The position numbers and the translations under genes are program-made. From contig JAVJTT010000020.1 in assembly GCA_040220135.1 (NCBI GenBank), positions 434,001 to 498,000 on the forward strand: DNA of 64,000 nt. Reading direction: 5' to 3'. The stretch comes from CAJXMH01 sp040220135 (GTDB lineage: Bacteria > Bacteroidota > Bacteroidia > Flavobacteriales_E > Vicingaceae). The notes under the pieces are model-generated. The model did not search any database. It was not told where the DNA came from and saw only the letters and a program-made list of their open reading frames with translations. How positions within the stretch are numbered: position 1 is the stretch's first letter; the number at the start of each line of letters is the position of its first letter. This document shows positions 50,446-59,447 of the stretch, piece after piece.

Positions 50446-53226
50446 TTATCTGCCTCTTGAACTACTATGTTGCCTCATAGCAATTATTTGGCGGTGTTTA
50501 ATCATGTTCTCTCTTGCGTTTCTCATGAAAGCAGCCATTTTTTCCTTTCCGGAATTTAGTAGCTCTTTGGTCTTTTCTGCTCTTTGTTGCTTCTGTTGCT
50601 CTTTTTGTTGTTCTTTCTGTTTGGTGCTTTCCTCTTTTAGCTCTAAGGCTGAGATTTCTTTTTCAGTTTTCATGACATTCTCCTTTAATCGTTCGGTGTT
50701 ATCGGTGTAAATGGTCGCTGATTTCCGCCCACGGCTTACAGAAACATAAAACTGCTCTTTGGAGCTTGCTCTACCAGATTCAGAGCCTTGTGCAAGTAGC
50801 ACACGGTCTACTGTCTTTCCCTGTGAAGAATAACTAGTAGATGTGTAAGAATAATTGATATTACGGTGGTCTTTAGATAGAATGGCTTTATTGGTTAGCT
50901 CAATGTCTCCTTCCTTGGTAAAGCCTTTAATTTCAAAGCTATTTCCGTTAAAAAGTCGTTTGCCATCTTTAGAAGAACCGTTCTGCGTAATCAAAATCTT
51001 TTCACCTTTGGCAAGTTGAATGGTGTCCTTTTCAAATACCTGAAACTTTGACCCTTCTTGCAAAGGCAAAGTTTTCAGATTGCCCAGGGCATCGTTCACT
51101 AAAACAGTTCCCTTCTTTCGTTCAACAACATCGTATTTTTCGCCTGCCTTAAATCCTCCTTTTACATTTTGCACAAACTGCACCGCCATCCCTGATTGAT
51201 AATTGTGGGAATCCTTTCTTTGTGCTTCTGTGTAATACAAATTCTTTTGTACGGTAAATTCTTGCTGCTCTTTACCGAGTGTTCCATTTTGAAGCAATTT
51301 GCCTCTAATGGCTTCGGTTACTTCCTTTCCTTCTTTTTTGGTTGGGGAGACCACTAAAACCGTTTCTTTGCTCTTTAGAGCTTTTACATAGTCATTGGCA
51401 ATTCGCTCCCATCGTTCCGATTTATCGCTAAGCTCAACAATAGAATCGTTCTTTTCAAGGGCATTTATGCCCTTTTCAATTTGTCCTTTTTGAATGAGGT
51501 CAACGACCTCTTTATAGCTTGCTATCTTTTGTCGTTGAATCTCACGAACAGAAACCACTTTCAAGCCTGCTCTTTCTTGCAAGAGTCGCATGGCATCGCC
51601 GCGCTCAACAGCAGAATGCTGTTTTGTGTCTCCTGTTAAGAGTACCCTAGCATTTTGTTTTTTCGCAAGCTCAAAAACCTTGTTCAAGGTAGGAGTTCCA
51701 ACTTGTCCTGATTCATCTATCCAGATGACTTGATTCTTAACTTTCTCTTGCAAGTCTTTTGAAGCCAAAAGACTTGCAACCGTATCGGCATTTATAAAGC
51801 CTTCATCTTTTAAAACACCTCTGCTTGCAGCAGCAGAAGGGGCAAAAGCAAATAGTCCTTTGCCGCCTTTTTTAATTCCCTCATTGACTTCAGACATTAA
51901 AGTGGTTTTTCCAGTTCCGGCACCACCCTCAACTAAAACTACTCTGTCAAAAGAACCCAATACATGATTGACTGCATTTTGCTGTTGTTCGTTCAAAAAG
52001 TCTCTTTTGAACTGATGAGGCTGATTCAAAATAGGGTCTAACTTTCCTTTGCCCTCACGAGCAAACTGAATCATTTTGATTTCCTGATTAATGGCTTCTT
52101 TGGTCGTGGTATGACTTTCTAAGTCAATTAGCGTTCGAATCATTTCCTTGCTGTTTCCAATCTCTTTTTGAAGTTCAGTAACTCCAAATTTCCCATAACC
52201 TTGTTGCAAAACTTCTGCCATTACTCTGCGCTCTTTAACAACACTTCTTCGCTCCAATTCATGGGACAAAGCATGATTTAAAGCACTCTTCACATCTAAA
52301 GGCTGAAAGTCTGCTTTTGCAGATTTCAATTGACTGAGCTTCATGATTTCTTTTGGCTCTAACCTAGATAACCAAAGCTTTTGCAATTGCTCAAAAGGTA
52401 AATCATCCTCTTTTCCTTTTCGGGTGCTTGCACCGAGTTGGTCTTTCTGCTTCGCTGAAAGCCCTTTTTTAGCAGCAATCTTTTCAATCTTGCTTGTTCG
52501 GGTAGAGAACTTATCAATCAATTCCCTTTCAACCCCTGCAAGTTCCATATATCTACCATTGCGGTCAATGGAATAACCAAGCTCCTTTAAATTCTCAGCT
52601 AACCTTGAATGAAAGCTTGCCTCAAAATAAGGTGCATTCATTTTGATTCCAGAGTTCTCCAATGCCTTGTAGCGGTTTTCTTCCCTGTCCTTCGTCATGT
52701 TAAAAACATAGGCGTGTGTATGCAAATGAGGATCGATTCTTTTAATTCCTGAACTGTCTTTTTCAGGGCGAGAGGTCATATGGGTAAAAGAGCCGTAAAC
52801 GATGTTTCCTGTTTCACGAAGGGATTTAACACCATTAGTATCAACTCTTGTTCTAGCAACCGTTTCTACTTCTTGCATGGTGTCCTGAACGGACTTGTTA
52901 AATGCTTCTAAGATCCGTTCATCTTTAGTCGCCGCATATGCCAGAGAAACACTCTTGGGTGCGTTAAAGGTCAAATCGTAGCCCACACGTCTATTGGCAG
53001 CCATTCGCTCAGTCACTTGTTCGCCTGTTTGTGGGTGTTGGTTATCAATTAAGCGGTAAAAATCTTCTTGCTGAATTGTACCTGATAGCCCAAACTCAGC
53101 AGCTAATTTACCGTGCCATTTTCCAGATATCTGTACATCTTTTGAATAGTAATCTTCCTTACTCAAAGACTGTTGAAAGTAGCCTTTGATATCGGAAGAA
53201 GTTGTACTGTTATAAATTCTAAGCAT
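50446..53226 (-). CDS. MobF-family relaxase/helicase (TrwC/TraI-like)
   Basis: A 926-residue relaxase. The N-terminal TrwC domain (about 1-300) has a Tyr pair Tyr26-Tyr27 (KEDYYSKD), FNAPKSVSLAYA and the three-His motif DPHLHTHAYVFN (His167, His169, His171) that holds the metal. The helicase part has Walker A VEGGAGTGKTTLM (about 440), WIDESGQVG (Walker B), LTGDTKQHS and a C-terminal VSRGRKSA-like motif; the last 60 residues are a Gln/Lys/Glu coiled coil. It nicks at oriT and unwinds DNA for transfer. The oriT is expected in the upstream gap (53227-53664). Confidence 0.95.
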   Translation of the reverse strand: MLRIYNSTTSSDIKGYFQQSLSKEDYYSKDVQISGKWHGKLAAEFGLSGTIQQEDFYRLIDNQHPQTGEQVTERMAANRRVGYDLTFNAPKSVSLAYAATKDERILEAFNKSVQDTMQEVETVARTRVDTNGVKSLRETGNIVYGSFTHMTSRPEKDSSGIKRIDPHLHTHAYVFNMTKDREENRYKALENSGIKMNAPYFEASFHSRLAENLKELGYSIDRNGRYMELAGVERELIDKFSTRTSKIEKIAAKKGLSAKQKDQLGASTRKGKEDDLPFEQLQKLWLSRLEPKEIMKLSQLKSAKADFQPLDVKSALNHALSHELERRSVVKERRVMAEVLQQGYGKFGVTELQKEIGNSKEMIRTLIDLESHTTTKEAINQEIKMIQFAREGKGKLDPILNQPHQFKRDFLNEQQQNAVNHVLGSFDRVVLVEGGAGTGKTTLMSEVNEGIKKGGKGLFAFAPSAAASRGVLKDEGFINADTVASLLASKDLQEKVKNQVIWIDESGQVGTPTLNKVFELAKKQNARVLLTGDTKQHSAVERGDAMRLLQERAGLKVVSVREIQRQKIASYKEVVDLIQKGQIEKGINALEKNDSIVELSDKSERWERIANDYVKALKSKETVLVVSPTKKEGKEVTEAIRGKLLQNGTLGKEQQEFTVQKNLYYTEAQRKDSHNYQSGMAVQFVQNVKGGFKAGEKYDVVERKKGTVLVNDALGNLKTLPLQEGSKFQVFEKDTIQLAKGEKILITQNGSSKDGKRLFNGNSFEIKGFTKEGDIELTNKAILSKDHRNINYSYTSTSYSSQGKTVDRVLLAQGSESGRASSKEQFYVSVSRGRKSATIYTDNTERLKENVMKTEKEISALELKEESTKQKEQQKEQQKQQRAEKTKELLNSGKEKMAAFMRNARENMIKHRQIIAMRQHSSSRGR

Positions 53227-53664
53227 AGCTTTTCATTTTTAATTGAATTTTGTGAAATGCTGTTTAAAGCTGATGTCCACCTTAGTGGGTGAATTATATC
53301 ATTGAGCGATATAGTGCAGAAAGAGCCATTGTTTTGAAAACAACAGCTTAATATTTTGAGTCGTTTTAGCTGCGCTAGTCACGACAAGAAAAGTAAGAGA
53401 ACCCGATTATGATTATGCGTAAGGAATCTTCTTGGTTCAAGGGCTTCGCAAGTGAAAAGACATTTCAAAAAATTCCCCTGAATAAATTCATTCCTCGCAA
53501 AGCAACTTACGTTGCTAAACAATTTTTAGGCTTTTCACCCATTGAAGTCGAACATATCCCTAACAGTTATTGAAGAAACTTACCTATCGAGCAGTTTCTC
53601 CAAACCACTTCGCTCTCATGGGTTCATGAACTTTTTATAAATAAGAAACCATAAGGAGGTTTTT
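53227..53664. other. Candidate origin of transfer region
   Basis: A 438-bp noncoding gap between the divergent relaxase and ssb genes. It contains a small CCAC/GTGG hairpin (about 53278-53290), an ATATC/GATAT hairpin (53296-53312 region), the palindrome TTGTTTT-G-AAAACAA (53329-53343) and AGCAAC/GTTGCT (53501-53516). Such a set next to a MobF relaxase is the usual place for oriT. No nic site can be assigned by eye. Confidence 0.45.
53329..53343. promoter_or_regulatory. 15-bp palindrome, probable operator
   Basis: TTGTTTT-G-AAAACAA, arms identical to the palindrome at 39821-39835. It lies about 100 bp upstream of the relaxase start and about 320 bp upstream of ssb. A regulator binding both modules is a possibility, not shown. 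Confidence 0.45.
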
Positions 53665-53994
53665 ATGGGTAGAAACAACAAAGTAACATTAATCGGTAGA
53701 GTAGGTAAACAACCTCATTTAGCAGGGAATAAAGCTTTTTTAGCTTTCTCACTTGCAACCAATGAGACTTATCCAGAGCTAGACGATAAGGGTAACATTA
53801 AAGGCTATAAAGCAACTGTTACAGAATGGCACAACATCATCGTTTTTAAAGATAGTGTAATAGAAGCCAATCAATCACTAGAGAAAGGAGCATTAATCAA
53901 AGTTAGAGGCTCCATTCAATATCGTGATGCAAAAGACGGAAGTCAGGCAAAAGAAACAAGCATAGTTGCTAGTTCAATCAGCCAAGACATTTAA
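53665..53994 (+). CDS. ssb: Single-stranded DNA-binding protein (element-borne)
   Basis: A 109-residue OB-fold protein starting MGRNNKVTLIGRVGKQP with AFLAFSLATNETYPE and TEWHNIIVF, all typical of SSB. The usual disordered tail with the DDDIPF tip is absent, so it should bind DNA but not recruit host repair proteins through it. A near-perfect Shine-Dalgarno (AAGGAGG) precedes the ATG, unlike most genes of this phylum. Such short SSBs are common on conjugative elements. Confidence 0.92.
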   Translation: MGRNNKVTLIGRVGKQPHLAGNKAFLAFSLATNETYPELDDKGNIKGYKATVTEWHNIIVFKDSVIEANQSLEKGALIKVRGSIQYRDAKDGSQAKETSIVASSISQDI

Positions 53995-54054
53995 CCAACA
54001 ATAGGGGGGTGGGAGTTTCTCACCCTCAATAAACAACCGAAGGAGAAAACAACC

Positions 54055-54582
54055 ATGACTAAATACAACGTAATTTATGCAGACCCACCTTGGCACTATC
54101 CAAACGGTTTGCCTTATGAAACAATGAGCTTTGAAGAAATAAACAATCTTCCGATAAACCATATATCAAAGGACGATTCGGTTTGTTTCTTATGGGCGAC
54201 AACTCCCTATTTACCACAAGCACTAGAAACCTTAAAAGCATGGGGTTTTGAGTATAAAACAACTATCACGTGGGTTAAAACATACGCCAATGCCAAAGGC
54301 TCTTATTTCAAGATTAATACAGAGCATTTATTGGTTGGAGTAAAAGGCAATATACCTTCCTTTCAGATGAAAGAAAGTAATATTTACCTTTCAGAACCCA
54401 CCGCACACAGCCAGAAGCCCGACTACTTTCGCAGCCTTGTATCCAAGACAGCAAAAAAAGTCTTTGCTTCTCCGCTTAAATTGGAGCTCTTTGCAAGAGA
54501 TATTCAAGGAGTGGAACATGAATCAATCTTTAAAGATTGGCATGTTTTCGGGAATCAAGTTGAAAATTCCATTTCACTTTAA
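54055..54582 (+). CDS. MT-A70 family DNA N6-adenine methyltransferase
   Basis: A 175-residue SAM-dependent methyltransferase with the catalytic DPPW at residues 10-13 (IYADPPWHYP), LWATTPYLPQAL, TITWVKT and HLLVGVKGN, then HSQKPDYF and KLELFARD in the SAM-binding part. MT-A70 enzymes modify adenine N6. On an element it may protect DNA or alter host regulation; no restriction partner is adjacent. Strong AAGGAG upstream. It follows ssb by 60 bp. Confidence 0.93.
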   Translation: MTKYNVIYADPPWHYPNGLPYETMSFEEINNLPINHISKDDSVCFLWATTPYLPQALETLKAWGFEYKTTITWVKTYANAKGSYFKINTEHLLVGVKGNIPSFQMKESNIYLSEPTAHSQKPDYFRSLVSKTAKKVFASPLKLELFARDIQGVEHESIFKDWHVFGNQVENSISL

Positions 54583-54601
54583 AACCAAAAGTGAGGTAGG
54601 A

Positions 54602-54629
54602 AAAACCCCACCGTAAAAAGTGGGGTTTT
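54602..54629 (+). terminator. Intrinsic terminator
   Basis: A 10-bp stem AAAACCCCAC/GTGGGGTTTT with loop CGTAAAAA, followed by TACG. It lies after the methyltransferase gene and before the convergent 54660-55235 gene. Confidence 0.85.
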
Positions 54630-54659
54630 ACGTTTATTATTACTTTTTACACTAGAAGT

Positions 54660-55235
54660 TTACTTATACTTAATTCTGATTTTTTCTTTTAACCACCAAT
54701 CACCGTTATGTTTTTGAATACAATCTAGTTCCTTTAATTCTCTTAGAATTCTTGAAAAATCTTCCATGATAAAAGCATTTCTATTTTTACTTATTTGATA
54801 ATCGTTAAATAATGAAAATGCTTTATCTTCTTCTATCCAATCTCTTTCAGGATTTCTATTCTCCCACATTAATTTTAAAGCAATTGCGTGATTTTCTTTT
54901 AAATCAATAGCACGCTTTCTTCTTACTTTATTTACCAAGTGTAAAATTGCAAAAGTCATTGCATATTTATTTTCTGTCATAATAGCAGTAACTTCCATTG
55001 ATAACTGAATGACTTCGGTTGCTACATCTTTAAGATTAAAGTATATATTCTTAACCTTTACGCTTCTACCAGTACCAAGCACTGAATTTATAGTTAAAAA
55101 CTGAACGATACCAGAAGATGCCATGCTTTCCTTGGTAGTTCTAAACTCACAAAAATTATCTACAATAAGATTTGATTGTTCTTTGCTTAATTCAGGAAAC
55201 TCTTTATTTAAACTAATTGCTAATGATGCCTTCAT
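54660..55235 (-). CDS. Hypothetical protein with winged-helix-like C-terminus
   Basis: Starts at the ATG at 55235 (MKASLAISLNKEF) rather than 55289; 191 residues. The sequence is helical, with a C-terminal segment (AFIMEDFSRILRELKELDCIQ...GDWWLKEKI) that reads like a winged helix. It could be a replication or partition protein of the element, but there is no clear family. Hairpins lie upstream at 55303-55340. Confidence 0.6.
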   Translation of the reverse strand: MKASLAISLNKEFPELSKEQSNLIVDNFCEFRTTKESMASSGIVQFLTINSVLGTGRSVKVKNIYFNLKDVATEVIQLSMEVTAIMTENKYAMTFAILHLVNKVRRKRAIDLKENHAIALKLMWENRNPERDWIEEDKAFSLFNDYQISKNRNAFIMEDFSRILRELKELDCIQKHNGDWWLKEKIRIKYK

Positions 55236-55302
55236 AATCAGAATATTAATAAATATAACAATTCTGATAAGAAAAGCTTTAAACAACATGTCAAAGAACG
55301 GT

Positions 55303-55340
55303 GGCTCTTATAGAGCCAAGGCAATGACTCAAGTGAGTCA
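55303..55340. promoter_or_regulatory. Two short hairpins between operons
   Basis: GGCTCT/AGAGCC (55303-55317, 6-bp stem) and TGACTC/GAGTCA (55325-55340, 6-bp stem). They are upstream of the 54660-55235 gene and downstream of the Sel1 gene on the minus strand. Role unknown: attenuator, operator or terminator. Confidence 0.4.
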
Positions 55341-55371
55341 TAAAACGGACAGACATCACCTCTTAACAGGT

Positions 55372-55875
55372 CTAAGATGTCTCATAAGTATTGATAAATT
55401 CAATGCCTTCTGATGGGTCTTTTCTGAACTTTACGACCTTACCGATATAGTATTGAACCATATCAATAGCACTGTTTTTGGCTTCTTTATCTTTCGTTTC
55501 ATCTGCAACTTTTCTAAACCATTTATAGGCGTTTTTATAGTCGCCTAAATCATGATAAACAACTGCCAAATCATGTGCAGTACAGTAAAGATTCATGTAG
55601 TCTTTAAAATTGGAATGATAATTTTCAATTGCCGATTCCAAATATTTTGCAGCTAAATGATTTCTGTCTTTCCGTTCGGCATACAAGTAGCCAATATCTT
55701 TTAATGCTAATGAATAACCTTGCTTTGCTGACTTTAATAGATAGCGGTATGCTTTTATTTTATCTTCGGGCATATCTTCACCGTAGAAGTAACGCATACC
55801 AATATCCCATTGATACTCTTCTTTGCCTTCATCAGCTAGTTTTTTAAATTCTATTAATTCTGAACACATTACCAT
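55372..55875 (-). CDS. Sel1/TPR repeat protein
   Basis: A 167-residue helical repeat protein. Sel1-type repeats are visible at about 25-60 (YQWDIGMRYFYGEDMPEDKI) and following units (KAYRYLLKSAKQGYSLALK, DLAVVYHDLGDYKNAYKWF). It forms a protein-binding scaffold. The second ATG (residue 3) is an alternative start with a GGAG about 10 nt upstream. Partner unknown. Confidence 0.78.
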   Translation of the reverse strand: MVMCSELIEFKKLADEGKEEYQWDIGMRYFYGEDMPEDKIKAYRYLLKSAKQGYSLALKDIGYLYAERKDRNHLAAKYLESAIENYHSNFKDYMNLYCTAHDLAVVYHDLGDYKNAYKWFRKVADETKDKEAKNSAIDMVQYYIGKVVKFRKDPSEGIEFINTYETS

Positions 55876-55932
55876 TTTTTATCTCCATTTAGTATGAACC
55901 ACTATACCATCAAACAACCCTAAAAGCAAGGC

Positions 55933-56202
55933 TTACCTTCCTTTTGGAGGTGGTTTCTTAGTTTTATCTTGGCTCTTTTTTATTGAGCTTCTCTCTGTAA
56001 ACTTTCCCATCTTACTAGGCTTCTTCTCGCTCATATCCTTTTGAGCCTGTTCTTTACTGCCTGCTTTTGGAGAAGAGGAAGCAGGGTCAAGTGGAGCTTT
56101 TATCTTTCCATGTTGCTTGCTGTCCTTCCAGTCTCTATCAGGGTCTTCCTTATTTACTTTACCAGTGTACTTTCCAATTGTTAGTCTTTCCTTTCTTCCC
56201 AT
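55933..56202 (-). CDS. Small basic, probably disordered protein
   Basis: An 89-residue Lys/Ser/Pro/Gly-rich protein (MGRKERLTIGKYTGKVNKED..., ending KTKKPPPKGR), with no fold expected. It starts 2 bp from the end of the 56204-56941 membrane protein gene, so it belongs to the coupling-protein operon and may bind DNA or ATPase partners. Confidence 0.6.
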   Translation of the reverse strand: MGRKERLTIGKYTGKVNKEDPDRDWKDSKQHGKIKAPLDPASSSPKAGSKEQAQKDMSEKKPSKMGKFTERSSIKKSQDKTKKPPPKGR

Positions 56203-56203
56203 C

Positions 56204-56941
56204 CTATTTAGCTTTAAAAATTTCTTCCTCGCTTACCTGAATTGCAGCATCTTTGATTTCTTCAAAGTCACTCTTTGAATAAATCTTTCCTTCTTCTGCA
56301 ATGAAAGTTTCATCGCCTGAATCTTTATTTTCAGAGTTCATCATGATTCGTCCTTGGATTTCAGCATCACGAACATCAAAAGCCATATTGCGGATATACA
56401 TATAGTTGCGGTGTGCCATAATGAACATGGACAGGCTCGCAAACTGCAAATAAGCTTGATAATTTTCTAACTCTTCAGGAATAAAATAGGAGCAGAGAAA
56501 AACTACGAGCGGCTCTAAAAATCGCTTGGTTGTAGATTCCTTAACGCTAAAAGGGAGCTTATCAAACAAATACTGTATTAAAGGCTTTCCACTATAGATA
56601 GTACTCTGAATCTTTCCCCTATACTCCCTTATATGTGCAAGAGTTAAATGCAATGCCCCAAACGATATGCTTAACCATAAATGAACTATGAATGCAGTGG
56701 AAAAATCAATTAATGATACTGTCATAATGCCGAAACGCATTGGCTGAAATATTTCATTTAATATCAACCAAAAAGCTGTTGTAGTTAGGAAGGTTAATGG
56801 AAAGTGACGTATTCCAAAATTCCATCGGATAACTACTTGGACTGACCAAGCCACCCACCTAACGATACGGATAAAAAAGCCTTCTCCGTCTCTTGATTTT
56901 TGAATTTGTGATTGTAATTCGTTTATATCTATATTTTTCAT
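56204..56941 (-). CDS. Membrane protein partner of the coupling ATPase
   Basis: A 245-residue protein with membrane segments at about 48-64 and 72-98 and possibly a third near 150-180, followed by an acidic cytosolic C-terminus (MMNSENKDSGDETFIAEEGK). It overlaps the T4CP gene start/stop by 4 bp. The T4CP itself lacks membrane helices, so this protein may supply the membrane anchor that most VirD4 proteins carry in one chain. Inferred from operon structure. Confidence 0.6.
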   Translation of the reverse strand: MKNIDINELQSQIQKSRDGEGFFIRIVRWVAWSVQVVIRWNFGIRHFPLTFLTTTAFWLILNEIFQPMRFGIMTVSLIDFSTAFIVHLWLSISFGALHLTLAHIREYRGKIQSTIYSGKPLIQYLFDKLPFSVKESTTKRFLEPLVVFLCSYFIPEELENYQAYLQFASLSMFIMAHRNYMYIRNMAFDVRDAEIQGRIMMNSENKDSGDETFIAEEGKIYSKSDFEEIKDAAIQVSEEEIFKAK

Positions 56942-58452
56942 AACTGATTGTTTTTCTGATTAATAATTACCTTTAAATAGTTTTTGTTATTCGCCCAGAG
57001 TTTCCCTGCAATTGTGATAATCGCCTCTACCTGAAAATTGTGAATTGGTCCTCCTGTTTTTAAAATTGAAAAGGAGTATGGTAAAATTTGAAATTCTACC
57101 GAAGAAGCCTCTCCAACATTAACTCCGGCAGCCCCACCATCTCGTTGATTTCGATTGAAATTTGCACGCTTATCCCAAATTCGACCTATGGTCTTTGCTG
57201 CGTATTCATTCGTTGAATTTGAATTATTAGAATGAAAAATTTTAGTAGTCATCGAAGCAAGTAATGACTCCACCTTATTCTTTCCATTGTTTGGAAACCT
57301 GCTATAGAGCCCTTCAATAGATTGAGTTAGATAAAGCACGCTGCATTTTGCGGAACGGCAAGTACTTTGAAATAAAATATCAGAGTCCACAAGTGTATAC
57401 TGAAACTCATCTGATGTTAAAAAGACATTGCGTGTATCTTTTTTTACAAGTCTTCGCTCTACTGATTTTTGAAATAGATATTTAAAGATGGTTTGTGCAA
57501 ACTGACCGACCTTATTGTACTCTAATACAGGAAGATTAATTAGAATAACTTTCCCCTCAAATGTCATTTCGGGGCTAATGTTGGTTGCTGTGCAGAAAAG
57601 CTCCCTTAAAATTCCTCTTTGAAAATAGTTAAACGAACTAGAATAAGTCGCTAATATGTTGCTCCTAGTTCGCTCATCTAAACTCGCTATTTTCTTTAAA
57701 AAGTACTTTAGCAATTGGTCGTAGATAATTTCTTCTTCCTTGTTTCTGTCTAGTTTTTCCACCACAGAAAGGCATTCAAAACAATAGCTTCCTACTTGCC
57801 AGTTTTCTTCTGTTACTTCTTCTAAACTTTCAGGCATACTTAGAATTACATTGTCAATATTTTCCATTGTTAACTTTTCGCTTGAGAGTCTAAGTAAATC
57901 CACAACATTGGTTAGTAATTCACGAAGTGAATCCGTCCAGAAGCTATCAGAATTATTGTTATTGCCTTTTTCTGAATTGCCCATTTCAACAATGGTCATG
58001 AGTAGGTCAATGATGTTGGTGGTATTTCCACCGCCTTCGCCTGAGCGATTCAATTCATATTCCAAAAAATTAAAACGGTAAGGGTTCTTTTCAGAAATCA
58101 CAATCAGGTCTTCCGACCTTCCAGTTTCTTTCATATAAGCCTTCCATTCGGCTAAAACGTCATTCTTGACGGTTAGCACCAAACCTCCCATGCCGGCCTT
58201 TAAAAAGGCTGTATTGTAGAGCCTAGAAGTGGATGAAGTTTTACCTGAGCCAGTTGCTCCAAATACAATGGTGGAACTATTGGCTGTTCTTGTTGTAATT
58301 GCTCCCGCTTTTCCAAAACGAATCAATTCTTTATCCAATGGGTCGGTTAATTTATTCTTGTTATTTGAATGCTCCTTTTTGGCTCCTTTGCCAAAAAGTG
58401 AGCTTAACTTTTGGGCAATAAAAGCCCAGAAGCCTATTTTATTAGGTTTCAT
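56938..58452 (-). CDS. Type IV coupling protein (VirD4/TraG-like ATPase)
   Basis: A 504-residue ATPase that brings relaxase-bound DNA to the transfer channel. Walker A GATGSGKT (65-72), Walker B in NVFLTSDEFQYTL, and a TraM-recognition-like segment (STCRSAKCSVLYLTQSIEGL). The N-terminus is soluble; there is no transmembrane helix, unlike standard VirD4, and the partner membrane protein follows with a 4-bp overlap. Confidence 0.88.
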   Translation of the reverse strand: MKPNKIGFWAFIAQKLSSLFGKGAKKEHSNNKNKLTDPLDKELIRFGKAGAITTRTANSSTIVFGATGSGKTSSTSRLYNTAFLKAGMGGLVLTVKNDVLAEWKAYMKETGRSEDLIVISEKNPYRFNFLEYELNRSGEGGGNTTNIIDLLMTIVEMGNSEKGNNNNSDSFWTDSLRELLTNVVDLLRLSSEKLTMENIDNVILSMPESLEEVTEENWQVGSYCFECLSVVEKLDRNKEEEIIYDQLLKYFLKKIASLDERTRSNILATYSSSFNYFQRGILRELFCTATNISPEMTFEGKVILINLPVLEYNKVGQFAQTIFKYLFQKSVERRLVKKDTRNVFLTSDEFQYTLVDSDILFQSTCRSAKCSVLYLTQSIEGLYSRFPNNGKNKVESLLASMTTKIFHSNNSNSTNEYAAKTIGRIWDKRANFNRNQRDGGAAGVNVGEASSVEFQILPYSFSILKTGGPIHNFQVEAIITIAGKLWANNKNYLKVIINQKNNQL

Positions 58453-58495
58453 AGTATTGATTTTAAAATGTTAATAATTAGGAGAGTGCCCGTTC

Positions 58496-58524
58496 CCAAT
58501 AAACTACTTTATGTAGTTTATTGG
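58496..58524. promoter_or_regulatory. 12-bp perfect hairpin upstream of the coupling protein
   Basis: CCAATAAACTAC (58496-58507) pairs with GTAGTTTATTGG (58513-58524), loop TTTAT. No T-run on either side, so a termination role is unlikely; an operator, RNA structure or recombination site is possible. It sits in the 131-bp gap before the coupling-protein gene. Confidence 0.5.
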
Positions 58525-58583
58525 ATGATGTTGCTAATGAATTAGGGGGTTCACTTCAGCAGGGTCAAAGAACGTACGGGGCT

Positions 58584-59150
58584 TTAGTCAATGGCTGATA
58601 ATTGTTTTTCTAGAATTTTCAGTTTCTCTTGTGTCTTGTGAGCAATTTCACAAGCTTTCTCAAGCTTACCTTTTTCTAGCATAGCTTCTATTGCGTCAGG
58701 ATACTCTTGCTCTTTCAACTTTAAGGTCTTTTGAAATGACTCATCTGTTTCTTCATCTAAGTCTAGTTCAATCATTACCTTTTCGATGTGCACCTTTGCT
58801 TCCTTTTGAATTAAATTGGCAGTTACTTCGTCATGTAGCTGACTGCCAAAATTTTCATTCAATTCACACAAACAGTTGTGATAATCAGTAAAGAAATCGT
58901 AGAACTTGACTTTTTCCTTTAAGTTATTCTTTTCTAACTCTTCTCCTTGCAGTTTTTCAAGATTGGAAAATGCCATTCTTTTGGTTTGTAGCAAAGTTTC
59001 AAAGTCGAAAACTGCTACACAACGTATAGTTTCTTCTGCTATATTTCCTTTTTGTCTTTTCGTAGAGTTATAACTCAAAAAGATAATTGGAATGATAAGG
59101 CTTACAACCAAAATCAATCTTGTTTTGGCATTTGATAATATATTTTTCAT
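58584..59150 (-). CDS. Membrane-anchored coiled-coil protein
   Basis: A 188-residue protein with an N-terminal membrane segment (about 10-27) and a long Glu/Lys-rich helical region with heptads (about 45-185; KTLKLKEQEYPDAIEAMLEK). Two Cys occur close together near 90-93 (NCLC). Likely part of the transfer envelope complex; not recognised. Confidence 0.6.
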   Translation of the reverse strand: MKNILSNAKTRLILVVSLIIPIIFLSYNSTKRQKGNIAEETIRCVAVFDFETLLQTKRMAFSNLEKLQGEELEKNNLKEKVKFYDFFTDYHNCLCELNENFGSQLHDEVTANLIQKEAKVHIEKVMIELDLDEETDESFQKTLKLKEQEYPDAIEAMLEKGKLEKACEIAHKTQEKLKILEKQLSAID

Positions 59151-59216
59151 GGTATTTATTTAAAATGGATATTCTATTAATTGGGTCGGGTTGAGTTGAG
59201 TTGTATTTCTATAGAG

Positions 59217-59444
59217 CTAGGGAGGTTCTATCTTTCGACTAAATATTTGGATTACTTCATCTTTTAAGCCGTAGAAAATATCTAAGGATGCAAATACCAT
59301 TTCGATGGTATGCTTGCTAAAATCTATTCTTTTGAGGTCTATTTCAACGTCTATCAATGGACTCAAGGTTGAGAGCGATGCCCTCAGCGAATGCAACAGA
59401 ATAACTCTGCTAATAAATTTTCCTATGGTTTTGAATAGTGACAT
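59217..59444 (-). CDS. Small hypothetical protein
   Basis: A 75-residue protein with a hydrophobic-basic N-terminal helix (SLFKTIGKFISRVILLHSLR) and an acidic, beta-rich middle (DVEIDLKRIDFSKHT). It starts 3 bp after the stop of the 59448-59969 gene. No family recognised. Confidence 0.5.
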   Translation of the reverse strand: MSLFKTIGKFISRVILLHSLRASLSTLSPLIDVEIDLKRIDFSKHTIEMVFASLDIFYGLKDEVIQIFSRKIEPP

Positions 59445-59447
59445 GGC

